DNA of 64,000 nt, taken from contig JAMNXR010000004.1 of the NCBI GenBank assembly GCA_023653055.1, positions 1 through 64,000 of the forward strand, given 5' to 3'. The translations under genes and the position numbers were made by a program. Positions 43,752 to 54,128 of this stretch are shown piece after piece. The first letter of the stretch is position 1. Every line of letters begins with the position of its first letter. Origin of the DNA: Burkholderiaceae bacterium (GTDB taxonomy: Bacteria > Pseudomonadota > Gammaproteobacteria > Burkholderiales > Burkholderiaceae_B). Below the pieces are notes generated by a model, which saw nothing but the letters and a program-made list of their open reading frames with translations, ran no database searches and was not told the DNA's origin.

Positions 43752-44900
43752 ATGCCAACACCGATCAATCTGCACGACTTTAGGGCACTCGCCCAGCGCA
43801 GACTTCCAAAAATTGCCTTTGACTTCATCGATGGAGGCGCCGATGACGAACGCGGCATGATTCGCAATCGTGAAGCCTTTTCAACCCATCAGCTTCTCCC
43901 CCGCTACTTGGTCGATGTGACAAAGCGCGATCAGACGGTCGAACTTTTTGGACGTCAATATTCAAGTCCGATTGGTATTTCTCCAACAGGCATGGCGGGC
44001 CTGTTTCGAACGGGTGCAGATGGCATGTTGGCGGCTGCCGCTAAAAAAGCAAATGTGCCCTTTCTCTTATCGAGTGCCAGCAATTTAAAAATTGAAGAGG
44101 CTGCCAAAATCGCGCCAGATAATGTCTGGTTTCAAATGTATGCCACTACCGACACGCGCATTAACCATGATTTGGTAAAGCGGGCGCAAGACGCCAATGT
44201 TGGTGTGCTCGTGATTACAGTCGACGTTCCTGTGAATTCCAATCGAGAGCGCAATCGTCGCAATGGCTTTACACGCCCCTTTAGAATGACACCCTCCATC
44301 ATGCTGGACGCGCTCACCAAACCAGGCTGGGTGATAGAGTATTTAAAAGCAGGCGGTATGCCGATGATGAGTAACTGGCAACCCTATGCAAAACCAGGCG
44401 CCTCGGCCGATGAAGTTGCAGATATGTATGGCACCTTGACGCCTGCAGCGATGACCAACTGGCAAACCGTTGCTGCGATCAGGGAACAATGGCGCGGACC
44501 GCTCGTGATTAAAGGCTTACTCCACCCGGATGATGCAACGCAAGCCGTCAAGCTTGGCGCGCAAGGCATTATTGTCTCAAATCACGGTGCACGACAACTC
44601 GACAATGCGCCCTCGCCACTCACGATGTTGCCAGCAATAAAAGCAGCTGTCAGCGATCAGGCGACCTTAATGCTGGATAGTGGCGTACGGCGCGGCTCGG
44701 ATGTCGTGATTGCAAAATGCCTGGGCGCGTAGAGCTGCATCTTTGGGCGACCAACGCTATACGCGGTCGCCGCGCTCGGTCAGGATGGTGCGGATCAAGT
44801 GCTTGCCATCATGCGCAAAGAAATTGATGCAATTCTGACGCAAATAGGCTGTGGAGATTTTAGCAAGCTAGATGGTCGCTATCTACAACCATCGCGCTAA
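43752..44900 (+). pseudogene. Alpha-hydroxy-acid dehydrogenase (LldD-like) with in-frame amber stop
   Basis: The frame encodes an FMN 2-hydroxyacid dehydrogenase: RRLPKIAFDFIDGGADDE, ISPTGMAGLFRTGADG, SSASNLKIEE, LVIKGLLHPDDA, SNHGARQLDN and LDSGVRRGSD. After VIAKCLGA a TAG at 44730-44732 interrupts it. The same frame then continues SCIFGRPTLYAVAALGQDG to a TAA at 44898-44900, exactly the expected family C-terminus. One base change (for example from AAG, CAG or GAG) explains it. The lost part contains the FMN-phosphate motif GRPxLY, so the truncated product is probably inactive unless the stop is read through. ATG 43752 has AAGGA 7 nt upstream; an in-frame TTG lies at 43710. Confidence 0.88.
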
Positions 44901-44934
44901 ACACAAGCTCAGCGAAGCAAGGATTTGTTGAGAC

Positions 44935-45921
44935 TTAAACGCTCAACAAATCAATGACGACATTGCCCAGTACCTTTCCTTGCTCAACGGCTTCGTGCGC
45001 GGCAACGATATCCGCCAAGGCAAAACGCGCACCGATTGCATGTTTGAGTTTGCCGGAGGCAAGCAACGCATTCAAACCTTTGACCGCCACGTCACGCTCT
45101 GCAGGTGTCAGGTCGTAAATCAAGAAAAATTGCAACGTCAAACTTGTCGTCAAACAAAGACGAAACGGAATCAGGGGAGGCTCAACCCGATTGGAGCCAA
45201 AACATGCAACGGTGCCGTGTGGTGCAAGCGCACCGTCACGCACGAGATCCGTTGTTGTCGAAAAATCCATATCGATGATAGCATCGGCGCCACGACCGCC
45301 TGTCAGCTCTTTAACGCGCTCAGCGACCGCCTCGGTTTTGTAGTCGATCGTCTCTTTGACACCCGCAGCGCGAGCATGCGCAGCCTTCGCCTCAGAGCTG
45401 ACCGTGCCAATCACGCGCGCCCCTTTTAGCGTAGCCATTTGCGCAGCATAATGTCCGACGGCCGAAGCGGCACCAATGACCAAGACAGTTTTTCCAGCGA
45501 TATCACCACAGCGCCTGACGGCTTCAAAGGCCGTCAAACCAGGAATACCCATGCAGGCAGCACCATCAAAATCCACATGGTCAGGTAAGGCAACGGCTTG
45601 CGCCTGAGGAAGTGCGACATACTGTGCTGCAGTTCCGAACGGCCTTTGATACTGTGCATTCCAAAGCCATACGCGCTCACCCAGACGATCATTGGACACA
45701 CCAGGGCCGACCTGATCAATCACGCCACCCGCATCGCTGTGCGGCACAATACGCGGATCGTTGATGGGACGGTTACGACGAGACTTGACGTCAGAAGGAT
45801 TGACGCCAGAGGCGTGAATTTTTACTCTGACTTCTCCGGGGCCCGCTTCGGGCAGAGGCAATTCGCCCACAAACAGCGTCTGACGAGCTTCGCCGTTTTT
45901 TTCATACCATGCTGCTTGCAT
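44935..45921 (-). CDS. NADPH:quinone reductase-like MDR protein
   Basis: A 328-residue zinc-free medium-chain reductase. HASGVNPSDVKSRRNR, PHSDAGGVIDQVG, the nucleotide-binding VLVIGAASAVGHYAAQMA, ETIDYKTEAVAERV and GRGADAIIDMDF are seen. It is related to but clearly different from the protein at 33361-34335. AGGAAGAGG precedes the ATG. Likely quinone or enone reduction in the cytoplasm. Confidence 0.92.
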   Translation of the reverse strand: MQAAWYEKNGEARQTLFVGELPLPEAGPGEVRVKIHASGVNPSDVKSRRNRPINDPRIVPHSDAGGVIDQVGPGVSNDRLGERVWLWNAQYQRPFGTAAQYVALPQAQAVALPDHVDFDGAACMGIPGLTAFEAVRRCGDIAGKTVLVIGAASAVGHYAAQMATLKGARVIGTVSSEAKAAHARAAGVKETIDYKTEAVAERVKELTGGRGADAIIDMDFSTTTDLVRDGALAPHGTVACFGSNRVEPPLIPFRLCLTTSLTLQFFLIYDLTPAERDVAVKGLNALLASGKLKHAIGARFALADIVAAHEAVEQGKVLGNVVIDLLSV

Positions 45922-45950
45922 TGCCTCTTCCTGTTTTTAATTTTTAATTT

Positions 45951-46334
45951 TTAATTCACGCACGTCTGTTGATACTGCACTAAACGACCGTACTGATCAT
46001 AAACAGGAATCTGTGCTGTACGGCAAGGAACCGGCAGCGAATAAAACTGGCCATAGGGCGGGACTGCCGGCGGATACACGTTCACGACCTGCGGATAGAC
46101 TGGAGGGGGTGCTACGTAGCGGTTGTATTGACTACCCGCGGCAATCACGACGCCCACACCCACTCCGAGTGCCGCAGCATTCCAAGCGTTGAAGTTGTTG
46201 GACTTATAGCCGTGGTGGTGCTTATAGCCGTATTGATTACCATGACGATATTGATTCGGCCCTGCGTGAGCGGGGACAAGTACAGATACAGCCAAAGCCG
46301 CAGCTGCAATCACCAGTGTGACAGACTTCTTCAT
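45951..46334 (-). CDS. Small secreted Tyr/His/Pro-rich protein
   Basis: A 127-residue protein with a clear signal peptide (MKKSVTLVIAAAALAVSVL, cleavage near AHA-G). It then has NQYRHGNQYGYKHHHGYKSN (His/Tyr-rich), a short Ala/Gly/Val hydrophobic segment NAAALGVGVGVVIAAG, a Pro-rich part VAPPPVYPQ and two cysteines near the end (VPCRTAQ, QTCVN). AAGGAG precedes the ATG. It resembles short envelope proteins with a glycine-zipper-like segment; no function is assigned. The His cluster could bind metal. Confidence 0.75.
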   Translation of the reverse strand: MKKSVTLVIAAAALAVSVLVPAHAGPNQYRHGNQYGYKHHHGYKSNNFNAWNAAALGVGVGVVIAAGSQYNRYVAPPPVYPQVVNVYPPAVPPYGQFYSLPVPCRTAQIPVYDQYGRLVQYQQTCVN

Positions 46335-46489
46335 CTTTGACTCCTTGGAGTATCTCGATCAGATCAACTCGATTTCCACAAGGCTTGTAGATGATCGATG
46401 GCACTAGTTTACGACCAAAAAAATCGTCCGTGCATGCGTCCAAAAAATAAATTTTTAGGTTGATCGTCTGCTCAAAAGCCTTTTGACAA

Positions 46490-47278
46490 CTACTTGAGCT
46501 CGTCCGGGGCCCAGCTCGGCCACCTTTTTTCGAGGAAAGCAGAGACACCTTCTTTGGCTAGCTCGCCGTTCAACTGTGGCACATCGCTCTCGCCCGAGGC
46601 GGCCGCGCTAGACTCATTTGCCCCAGCCATTTTTTTGACCATGCGTCGCGTCGACTTCACGGCGCCTGCCTCAGCCGTCATCAAATGACCCAATATTTCG
46701 TTGATCCGGGCATCAAGTTCGGAAGCATCGCAAATCTCATGAACGAGCCCAAGTCGCCACGCTTCAGCGGCACTAAATGTCTCGCCCGTCATGAGCCATC
46801 GCGCCGCACTGCGCGCGCCGATTGCCCGCGTGAGATAAGGCGCAGCCAGGTGAGGCGTCATCCCCAAACACGTTTCAGACTGCGTAAACTCAGCAGCATG
46901 GCTCGCCACGGCGATATCCGCAGCGGCTACTAGGCCAATCCCCACCCCAACGCAATGTCCATTCACGCGAGCAATCACGGGGACAGGAGACGCATCGATG
47001 ACGTTCAACAGCTTGAACATTGCCGCATCAGGCGCATCTTGAGATGAGTCGTCCGCATCCCATGCACTCCGATACCAGTTCAGATCCGTACCTGAACAAA
47101 ATGCATCGCAGCGAGAGGCCAAGACAACCGCACAGACTTCCGTGCTGTGCGCTGCCTCCGTGATGGCTTGCATTAATTCTCTTGCCATCACCGCATTGAT
47201 CGCGTTGTGCACTTCTGGTCGATTTAACCAAATGACAGTCACGCGCGGGCCGCGAGTCACTTCAATCGTTTCAAACAT
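46490..47278 (-). CDS. Enoyl-CoA hydratase/isomerase family protein
   Basis: A 262-residue crotonase-fold protein: VIWLNRPEVHNAINAVMARE, the oxyanion-hole part CAVVLASRCDAFCSGTDLNW, and ARVNGHCVGVGIGLVAAADI with the second oxyanion Gly. The catalytic Glu is probable in QSETCLGMTPHLAAPYL. The C-terminus is longer and Glu/Ser-rich, ending AFLEKRWPSWAPDELK. It starts 2 bp after the TRAP large permease stop, so it belongs to the TRAP operon and probably degrades the imported acid as a CoA ester. Confidence 0.9.
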   Translation of the reverse strand: MFETIEVTRGPRVTVIWLNRPEVHNAINAVMARELMQAITEAAHSTEVCAVVLASRCDAFCSGTDLNWYRSAWDADDSSQDAPDAAMFKLLNVIDASPVPVIARVNGHCVGVGIGLVAAADIAVASHAAEFTQSETCLGMTPHLAAPYLTRAIGARSAARWLMTGETFSAAEAWRLGLVHEICDASELDARINEILGHLMTAEAGAVKSTRRMVKKMAGANESSAAASGESDVPQLNGELAKEGVSAFLEKRWPSWAPDELK

Positions 47279-47280
47279 AT

Positions 47281-49197
47281 TTATTTGTACAGAACTTCAG
47301 GTAACCACAACCCAATCGCTGGGAACATATAAAGCAAGAAAATCGCAAAAATCTGTATGCCCATAAAGGGCAGCATACCCAGAAAGATCTGATTCAGCGT
47401 CACATGAGGCGGCGATACGCCCTTTAGATAAAAAGCCGCCATCGCTACAGGCGGTGACAAAAAGGCCGTCTGCAAATTCAGGGCGACCAATAAACCAAAG
47501 AACAACGGATCAATATTGAACTGTGCCAATAAGGGCACAAAGATCGGCATAAAGATCACAATGATCTCAGTCCACTCGAGTGGCCAGCCCAGTACAAAAA
47601 TCAGGATTTGCGCAAGGAGCATGAACTCAAGAGACGTTAATCCCAGAGACAAAACCCACTCTTCGATAATCCTCTGTCCGCCCAGTAAGGCAAAGGCCGC
47701 TGAAAATATAGAGGATCCCACAAACAACCAACACACCATTGCGCTGGTCTTGGCAGTCAGAAAGGTCGACTCTTTCAAGACATTCATATTGAGCCGACCA
47801 TAGGCCAAGGCTAACAAGGCACCACCCAGCGCCCCCATGGCTGCCGCCTCACTTGGCGTCGCGAGACCAAAACCAATCGAACCCAGCACGGCCGCGATTA
47901 ATACCGACAGGGGAAAGAACGAACCCATCAGCATTTTGAAGACTTCGAGACGCGCCCAAGTGAGCGTTACATAAAACACCAGCATGATCAACGCTGCGAT
48001 CCCAAGGTAAATCCAATAACCCGTAGGCGTAGGCAATCGCTCTTTAGCGGACGCATCCTTTGGAGCCTCTGTGCTTGACGCAACGGTCGATGCGGAGCTT
48101 GCAACAGATTGCGCAACAGGCTCACTCGACGGGGGCTCTGCTAAACCTGAGGGGGGCTCCGCCAGCCCAGATCCTCCACCACTCAAGTTACTAGACAGCT
48201 GTAACTCTGCGGGAATGTCGTACACAACTTTTGGTTCGGTTGCCATCCTGAAAATCACAAGCGATAAAAATACCGTGATCAAAAGAGGTAACAACACGGC
48301 CAACGCATTACGGTTCATGTACTGACGCGTGACAACAGGATTTTTAGGTCCTTTAAAAAAGTTTGACAATAGACCCGTTGCGGCAAGCGTATATCCTTGC
48401 GCTTTGATCGCCTCTGAACCAGCAGGCAGGGCAATCTCACGGTCCTTGGCAGAAAGCGGGGGGGCCATATCAGGCCAAATCTTTGCCACAATCATCACAT
48501 AGGCCGCATACAACACCGCCAGTCCGATACCCGGAAGCAGCGCACCCGCATAAAGCTTCACGACCGAAGTACCTGTCGTGGCACCGTACACAATTAAAAG
48601 TACCGAAGGTGGAATCAAAATACCCAAACATCCACCCGCAGTGATCACACCTGCCGTTAAGCGAACGCTATATCCCGCTTTAAGCATGGCTGGCATTGCA
48701 AGCAATCCCATCAGCGTCACCACAGCACCCACAATTCCAGTTGCCGTCGCAAAAATTGCACAAGTCACCAGCGTCGCAATCGCAAGCGCACCAGGCAAGC
48801 GGGCAAGTGCAAGATGTAATGAGCGAAAGAGTTTCTCAATCAAATTCGCGCGCTCAACCAGATACCCCATAAACACAAACAAGGGGATCGAAATCAAGGC
48901 ATCATTCGTCATGGTGGCATAGGTGCGCTGGACCATGAGTGTCAATGTCTGATTCAACGCTTTGCCTGTCATCTCAGGCGCTTGAAGCATGTAAGCTAGA
49001 AAAGTAAAAATAACGCCCATGCCCATCAACGTAAAGGCTGTCGGGAATCCGAGCATGATGGCGACTACGATGAGCGCCAACATAATCAAGCCAATGTGCC
49101 CCGTTGTAATCGCGGACCAAGGGGTTAAAAAGATAACGAGCATTACAACAATTGCAATGCAACTAAATCCAAACCATATCGCCTTTGGCAATTTCAT
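47281..49197 (-). CDS. dctM: TRAP transporter large permease (DctM-like) with long central insert
   Basis: A 638-residue membrane protein, well above the usual ~430. The N-terminal DctM part has FPTAFTLMGMGVIFTFL, FVFMGYLVERANLIEKLF, TGIVGAVVTLMGLLAMP and TAGGCLGILIPPSVLLIVYG. A hydrophilic insert of about 70 residues follows, with GLAEPPSGLAEPPS (a seven-residue repeat) and a Ser/Ala-rich run, flanked by extra membrane helices. The second half resumes with FGLATPSEAAAMGALGGAL and FVLGWPLEWTEIIVIFMPIF. It overlaps dctQ by 4 nt. It translocates the acid with Na+ or H+. Confidence 0.93.
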   Translation of the reverse strand: MKLPKAIWFGFSCIAIVVMLVIFLTPWSAITTGHIGLIMLALIVVAIMLGFPTAFTLMGMGVIFTFLAYMLQAPEMTGKALNQTLTLMVQRTYATMTNDALISIPLFVFMGYLVERANLIEKLFRSLHLALARLPGALAIATLVTCAIFATATGIVGAVVTLMGLLAMPAMLKAGYSVRLTAGVITAGGCLGILIPPSVLLIVYGATTGTSVVKLYAGALLPGIGLAVLYAAYVMIVAKIWPDMAPPLSAKDREIALPAGSEAIKAQGYTLAATGLLSNFFKGPKNPVVTRQYMNRNALAVLLPLLITVFLSLVIFRMATEPKVVYDIPAELQLSSNLSGGGSGLAEPPSGLAEPPSSEPVAQSVASSASTVASSTEAPKDASAKERLPTPTGYWIYLGIAALIMLVFYVTLTWARLEVFKMLMGSFFPLSVLIAAVLGSIGFGLATPSEAAAMGALGGALLALAYGRLNMNVLKESTFLTAKTSAMVCWLFVGSSIFSAAFALLGGQRIIEEWVLSLGLTSLEFMLLAQILIFVLGWPLEWTEIIVIFMPIFVPLLAQFNIDPLFFGLLVALNLQTAFLSPPVAMAAFYLKGVSPPHVTLNQIFLGMLPFMGIQIFAIFLLYMFPAIGLWLPEVLYK

Positions 49198-49817
49198 TTA
49201 GTGTGCTCCTTGCCAACGACATATTTATCTAGGGACTGAATGTCTTCGTCTTTTACGTGAACAAGTTCTTTTAGTTTTTCCACATCGACTTCTTGCACAT
49301 CGGCCTCACGCTCGGGCCAGGCGCCCTCTCGCAAGCACATGACACAGCGCGCGATTTCAGCAAAGCCTTGTAGCAGCAAGAAAAAACCTGCGAAGGGAAT
49401 AAACGCCTTAAAAGGATAAACGGGTGGGCCATCTGCCATCAAAGAGGAATGCTCGTTGATCAAAATTGAATCAGCCGCGAACGTCCAGCCTGCCCACACC
49501 ATGGCCGTCACACCAGGAATAAAAAATGCAATGTAAAGCACGAGGTCGATCCATGCCTGGCCTCTAGGCGGCAAATATCCATACAGAATATCGCCACGCA
49601 CATGACCATTTTTCGCGAGGGTGTAGGCGCCCGCCATCATGAACATGATGCCGTAATACATTGACTGCAAATCAAAGGCCCAAGAGCTTGGCTGATTAAA
49701 CAAATACCGGGCGACGACTTCCCAAGAGACATGCAGCGTTAACACCACAATCAACCATGCGAATGTTTTGCCCATAAACGTGGACATCGCATCTATACGC
49801 CAAAGCCATTTATTCAT
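49194..49817 (-). CDS. dctQ: TRAP transporter small permease (DctQ-like)
   Basis: A 207-residue membrane protein with four helices: FAWLIVVLTLHVSWEVVARYLF, SMYYGIMFMMAGAYTLA, LVLYIAFFIPGVTAMVWAGW and AFIPFAGFFLLLQGFAEI. It has a charged C-terminal tail of about 45 residues (READVQEVDVEKLKELVHVK). The motif GHVRGDI after helix 2 is typical. It follows dctP across a hairpin terminator and overlaps dctM by 4 nt. Confidence 0.92.
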   Translation of the reverse strand: MNKWLWRIDAMSTFMGKTFAWLIVVLTLHVSWEVVARYLFNQPSSWAFDLQSMYYGIMFMMAGAYTLAKNGHVRGDILYGYLPPRGQAWIDLVLYIAFFIPGVTAMVWAGWTFAADSILINEHSSLMADGPPVYPFKAFIPFAGFFLLLQGFAEIARCVMCLREGAWPEREADVQEVDVEKLKELVHVKDEDIQSLDKYVVGKEHTK

Positions 49818-49855
49818 ACATTCATCCAGTCAGTGAACCTGACCTTGCATCCAAT

Positions 49856-49890
49856 AAAAAGATGGCATCTAAGCAAATAGATGCCATCTT
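49856..49890 (-). terminator. Terminator-like hairpin inside the TRAP operon (between dctP and dctQ)
   Basis: AAGATGGCATCTA (49859-49871) pairs perfectly over 13 bp with TAGATGCCATCTT (49878-49890). On the minus strand it is followed by TTTTTA. It lies 24 bp past the dctP stop, so most transcripts could end here and leave more receptor than permease. Confidence 0.85.
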
Positions 49891-49913
49891 GTGCGTCACA
49901 TACCGTAAAAGAA

Positions 49914-51026
49914 TTAACCTTTTTTCGGTGCGAAAAAGTGGTTGTAGGCCATACGGAAATTGACATTCGTATCGCCAGACCATTTACCGGCACGCTCGGC
50001 AAACGCCTTCTGCGAGTCCAACACTTTTTTGAACAAAGGATTTTCTGCGGAGCGCTTGGCGATCATCTGATCCCAGATCTGAAGCTGTCTTTGCAAAATT
50101 GCATCTGGTGTCTTGTAAAACTTCACACCTTTATCTTTCTGCAAAACTTCGTAGTCTTTGGAGTAGCGATCGATCGCTTTCCAAGACATATCGGCACTCG
50201 CCGCCTGAGAGGCCACGGCCAACACGCTCTTGAGATGTTTAGGCAGGGCATCATATTTTGCCTTGTTAAACAAAATCTCGAATTGCTCGGCGCTTTGGTG
50301 GAAGCTCTGCAACATGCAGACCTTTGACACATCGGGGAAGCCGAGCAGCAAGTCTGAAGAGGCGTTATTGAACTCGGCGCCATCGAGCAAGCCACGGTCC
50401 AAGGCGGGCACAATCTCGCCGCCTGGCAGTGCATTCACCGCCGCGCCCATGGCCGTGTACATATCAATGGCCAGACCAACGGTACGGAATTTGACACCCT
50501 TGACGTCTTCAATTTTTGAAATAGGCTTTTTGAACCAACCAAAAGGTTGCGTTGGCATGGGGCCGTACATCAAAGACACGACGTTGACGTTCATCGCCTT
50601 CTGGATTTCAACGAGCAACTCTTTGCCGCCACCGTACTCGTGCCACGACAACAACATATTGGCATCCATACCAAACGAAGGACCGGAACCCCAGAGCGCG
50701 ACAGCAGTATTTTTACCGTACCAGTAGGCCAACACGCCATGGCCGCCATCCAGCGTGCCCGCTGAGACGGCATCCAGCAAATTGAACGCAGGTACTACTG
50801 CACCGGCGGGCAGCACCTCAATCTTGAGCTGCCCCTCCGCCATATCGTTTACTTTTTTTGCATAATCAAGCGCGTATTCGTGAAAGATATCTTTCGCGGG
50901 CCATGTGCTTTGAAAACGGAATGTGATTGGCGCGGTTTGAGCTTTAACAATTGGCGCACCCAAGACTGCAGCGGAGCCTGCAGCTGCAGCTGTGAAAAAC
51001 TTTCTTCTAGAAGACAAAATAGACAT
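49914..51026 (-). CDS. dctP: TRAP transporter substrate-binding protein (DctP-like, Tat signal)
   Basis: A 370-residue receptor. Start at MSILSSRRKFFTAAAAG, with AAGGAG upstream. SRRKFF plus a hydrophobic stretch and IVKAQ form a twin-arginine signal. The mature part has FRFQSTWPAKDIFHEYALDY, GQLKIEVLPAGAVVPAFNLL, the conserved Arg in GVKFRTVGLAIDMYTAMGA, and ALDRGLLDGAEFNNASSDLL. It resembles receptors for 2-oxo acids or aromatic acids of the same family; the ligand is not readable. First gene of dctP-dctQ-dctM-enoyl-CoA hydratase. Confidence 0.93.
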   Translation of the reverse strand: MSILSSRRKFFTAAAAGSAAVLGAPIVKAQTAPITFRFQSTWPAKDIFHEYALDYAKKVNDMAEGQLKIEVLPAGAVVPAFNLLDAVSAGTLDGGHGVLAYWYGKNTAVALWGSGPSFGMDANMLLSWHEYGGGKELLVEIQKAMNVNVVSLMYGPMPTQPFGWFKKPISKIEDVKGVKFRTVGLAIDMYTAMGAAVNALPGGEIVPALDRGLLDGAEFNNASSDLLLGFPDVSKVCMLQSFHQSAEQFEILFNKAKYDALPKHLKSVLAVASQAASADMSWKAIDRYSKDYEVLQKDKGVKFYKTPDAILQRQLQIWDQMIAKRSAENPLFKKVLDSQKAFAERAGKWSGDTNVNFRMAYNHFFAPKKG

Positions 51027-51144
51027 CCTCAACTCCTTAAAGTCGAAATACGCTGCGCTTATCCCTGCTGACAATATATTTAAAGTTTTAAATTCTTTTT
51101 GTCAGTCTGTTTGTCCGTATTAGACGCTTAGCCGATGTCCCGCA

Positions 51145-51161
51145 CAATCAATAATTGATTG
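51145..51161. promoter_or_regulatory. Perfect 8+1+8 palindrome upstream of dctP
   Basis: CAATCAAT-A-ATTGATTG lies between the dctP start (51026) and the ispB stop (51197). It could be a dimeric operator for the TRAP operon. No regulator gene is nearby. Confidence 0.5.
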
Positions 51162-51196
51162 GTATTAACCCGCACATGTCTGTCGCTTTTGAAAAA

Positions 51197-52165
51197 TCAA
51201 CGATCCCGCTCAATCGCAAACGTACAAAAATCAATCAAGGCCTGTCTGGCCGGTGAGTCAGGCAAAATTTCAATCGCTTGACGGGCGAGCGCTGCCTCAG
51301 CCACCGCACTTTGACTCGCATGCTCGAGCGCACCGGTTTCCTGGATCGCGCGCGCCACCGCATCAAAATCCGCCTCACCTTTCTCAATCGCCTCTCGCAC
51401 GAGCTGTTTTTGCTCTGGTGTCCCGACCTCAAGGACCCGAATCAGCGGCAAAGTCGGCTTGCCTTCTCGCAAATCGTCCCCGACATTTTTACCCAAAGCG
51501 CTCACGTCGCCGTTGTAATCCAGCACGTCATCGACCAGCTGAAAAGCCGTACCAATATGCCGCCCATACGCTGCCGCGGCCTGTAGCTGGGCAGCCGAGC
51601 CCCCCGCCAAGACCGCTCCCGCCTCAGCCGCAGCCTCAAACAACTTGGCCGTTTTAAAGCGCACCACTTGCAAATACCGGGCCTCAGACACATCCGGATC
51701 ATGAATATTGAGCAATTGGAGGACCTCGCCCTCGGCGATCACTGTGGTCGCCCCCGACATAATCTGCATAATCCGCATGCTGTCGACGTCCACCATCATC
51801 TCAAAGGCCCGCGAGTACAGGTAATCCCCGACCAGTACACTGGCAGCATTGCCAAACACCGCATTGGCCGTCCCGCGACCGCGCCTGAGGTCAGATTCGT
51901 CGACCACATCGTCATGTAAAAGGGTTGCCGTATGAATAAATTCCACCGCAGCAGCCATCAAATGATGATGTGCTCCCTTGTAACCAAGCGCCTGGGCGAT
52001 CAGCAACAATAGAACCGGGCGCATGCGTTTTCCCCCTGCGCCAATGATGTATTCGCCGATCGTCCTGATCAACACGACGTCGGAATTGAGTCTGGACCGG
52101 ATCACGGCATCGACCGTTTCCATGTCCTGCGCCACGGGGGCTAAGAGGTTTGAGAGCTTATGCAA
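51197..52165 (-). CDS. ispB: Octaprenyl/polyprenyl diphosphate synthase
   Basis: A 322-residue trans-isoprenyl diphosphate synthase with FARM LLHDDVVDESDLRRG and SARM QLVDDVLDYNGD, GGKRMRPVLLLLIAQA and LREGKPTLPLI. It makes the side chain of ubiquinone in the cytoplasm. Its position divergent from rplU is the conserved gene order in Betaproteobacteria. Confidence 0.97.
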   Translation of the reverse strand: MHKLSNLLAPVAQDMETVDAVIRSRLNSDVVLIRTIGEYIIGAGGKRMRPVLLLLIAQALGYKGAHHHLMAAAVEFIHTATLLHDDVVDESDLRRGRGTANAVFGNAASVLVGDYLYSRAFEMMVDVDSMRIMQIMSGATTVIAEGEVLQLLNIHDPDVSEARYLQVVRFKTAKLFEAAAEAGAVLAGGSAAQLQAAAAYGRHIGTAFQLVDDVLDYNGDVSALGKNVGDDLREGKPTLPLIRVLEVGTPEQKQLVREAIEKGEADFDAVARAIQETGALEHASQSAVAEAALARQAIEILPDSPARQALIDFCTFAIERDR

Positions 52166-52176
52166 GTGACTTTCTT

Positions 52177-52205
52177 TTGACTTTCAAGTGGTTACACGCT
52201 ATTAT
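52177..52205 (+). promoter_or_regulatory. Sigma70 promoter of rplU-rpmA
   Basis: TTGACT (52177-52182), a 17-bp spacer, TATTAT (52200-52205). It lies about 57 bp before ATG of rplU, in the short gap between the divergent ispB and rplU genes. Confidence 0.75.
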
Positions 52206-52261
52206 TTCTGGCTCGGCATCTTAGCCGGGATCCCATTTGCACTAAAACAAGAGGTTAACCC

Positions 52262-52573
52262 ATGTACGCGGTCATAAAAACTGGAGGCAAGCAGTATCGC
52301 ATTGCTTCTGGTGAAAAACTTAAAATAGAACAGATACCGGCAGACATTGGGCAAGAAATTACGCTAGACCAGGTGTTATCCGTAGGCGAAGGCGACCAAT
52401 TGAAAATTGGTACCCCGCTTGTGGCAGGCGCAGTGGTTAAAGCAACGGTTCTTGCGCAAGGACGCCACGATAAAGTCAAGATCTTCAAGATGCGTCGTCG
52501 TAAGCATTATCAGAAGCGTCAAGGCCACCGTCAAAACTACACTGAGATTCTGATTGGCGACATCTCAGCTTAA
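52262..52573 (+). CDS. rplU: 50S ribosomal protein L21
   Basis: 103 residues, the usual length. [24 protein letters not shown]-like [27 protein letters not shown] and FTEI-like YTEILIGDI match L21. AAGAGG lies upstream. Followed by rpmA after 49 bp. Confidence 0.98.
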   Translation: MYAVIKTGGKQYRIASGEKLKIEQIPADIGQEITLDQVLSVGEGDQLKIGTPLVAGAVVKATVLAQGRHDKVKIFKMRRRKHYQKRQGHRQNYTEILIGDISA

Positions 52574-52622
52574 TTGCTGCGATTCATCCTCTCAACATCT
52601 CGGAAAGCACCAGGATTAAAAA

Positions 52623-52883
52623 ATGGCACAGAAAAAAGGCGGCGGCTCTACCCGCAACGGTCGCGACTCAGAATCGAAACGTCTAGGCGTGAAAGCCTAC
52701 GGCGGCGAGCTGATCCCGGCTGGTTCAATCATCGTGCGTCAGCGCGGTACAACGTTTCACCCAGGTACAAACGTGGGCATTGGCAAAGACCATACGCTCT
52801 ACGCATTGACCCACGGTCACGTTAAGTTCTCAGTGCGCGGCAAGCTCAACAAGTCGACAGTTTCGATTATTTCGGCTGAGTAA
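52623..52883 (+). CDS. rpmA: 50S ribosomal protein L27
   Basis: 86 residues beginning [20 protein letters not shown], then [40 protein letters not shown]. Full length. The N-terminus is mature (no Firmicutes-type leader). AGGATT precedes the ATG. A terminator follows. Confidence 0.98.
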   Translation: MAQKKGGGSTRNGRDSESKRLGVKAYGGELIPAGSIIVRQRGTTFHPGTNVGIGKDHTLYALTHGHVKFSVRGKLNKSTVSIISAE

Positions 52884-54071
<1,188 letters not shown>

Positions 54072-54128
54072 TCCAAAGAGTCGCCACACACTAGTCATCC
54101 TCCACAGAACTTGCTTTGTTTAACACCC

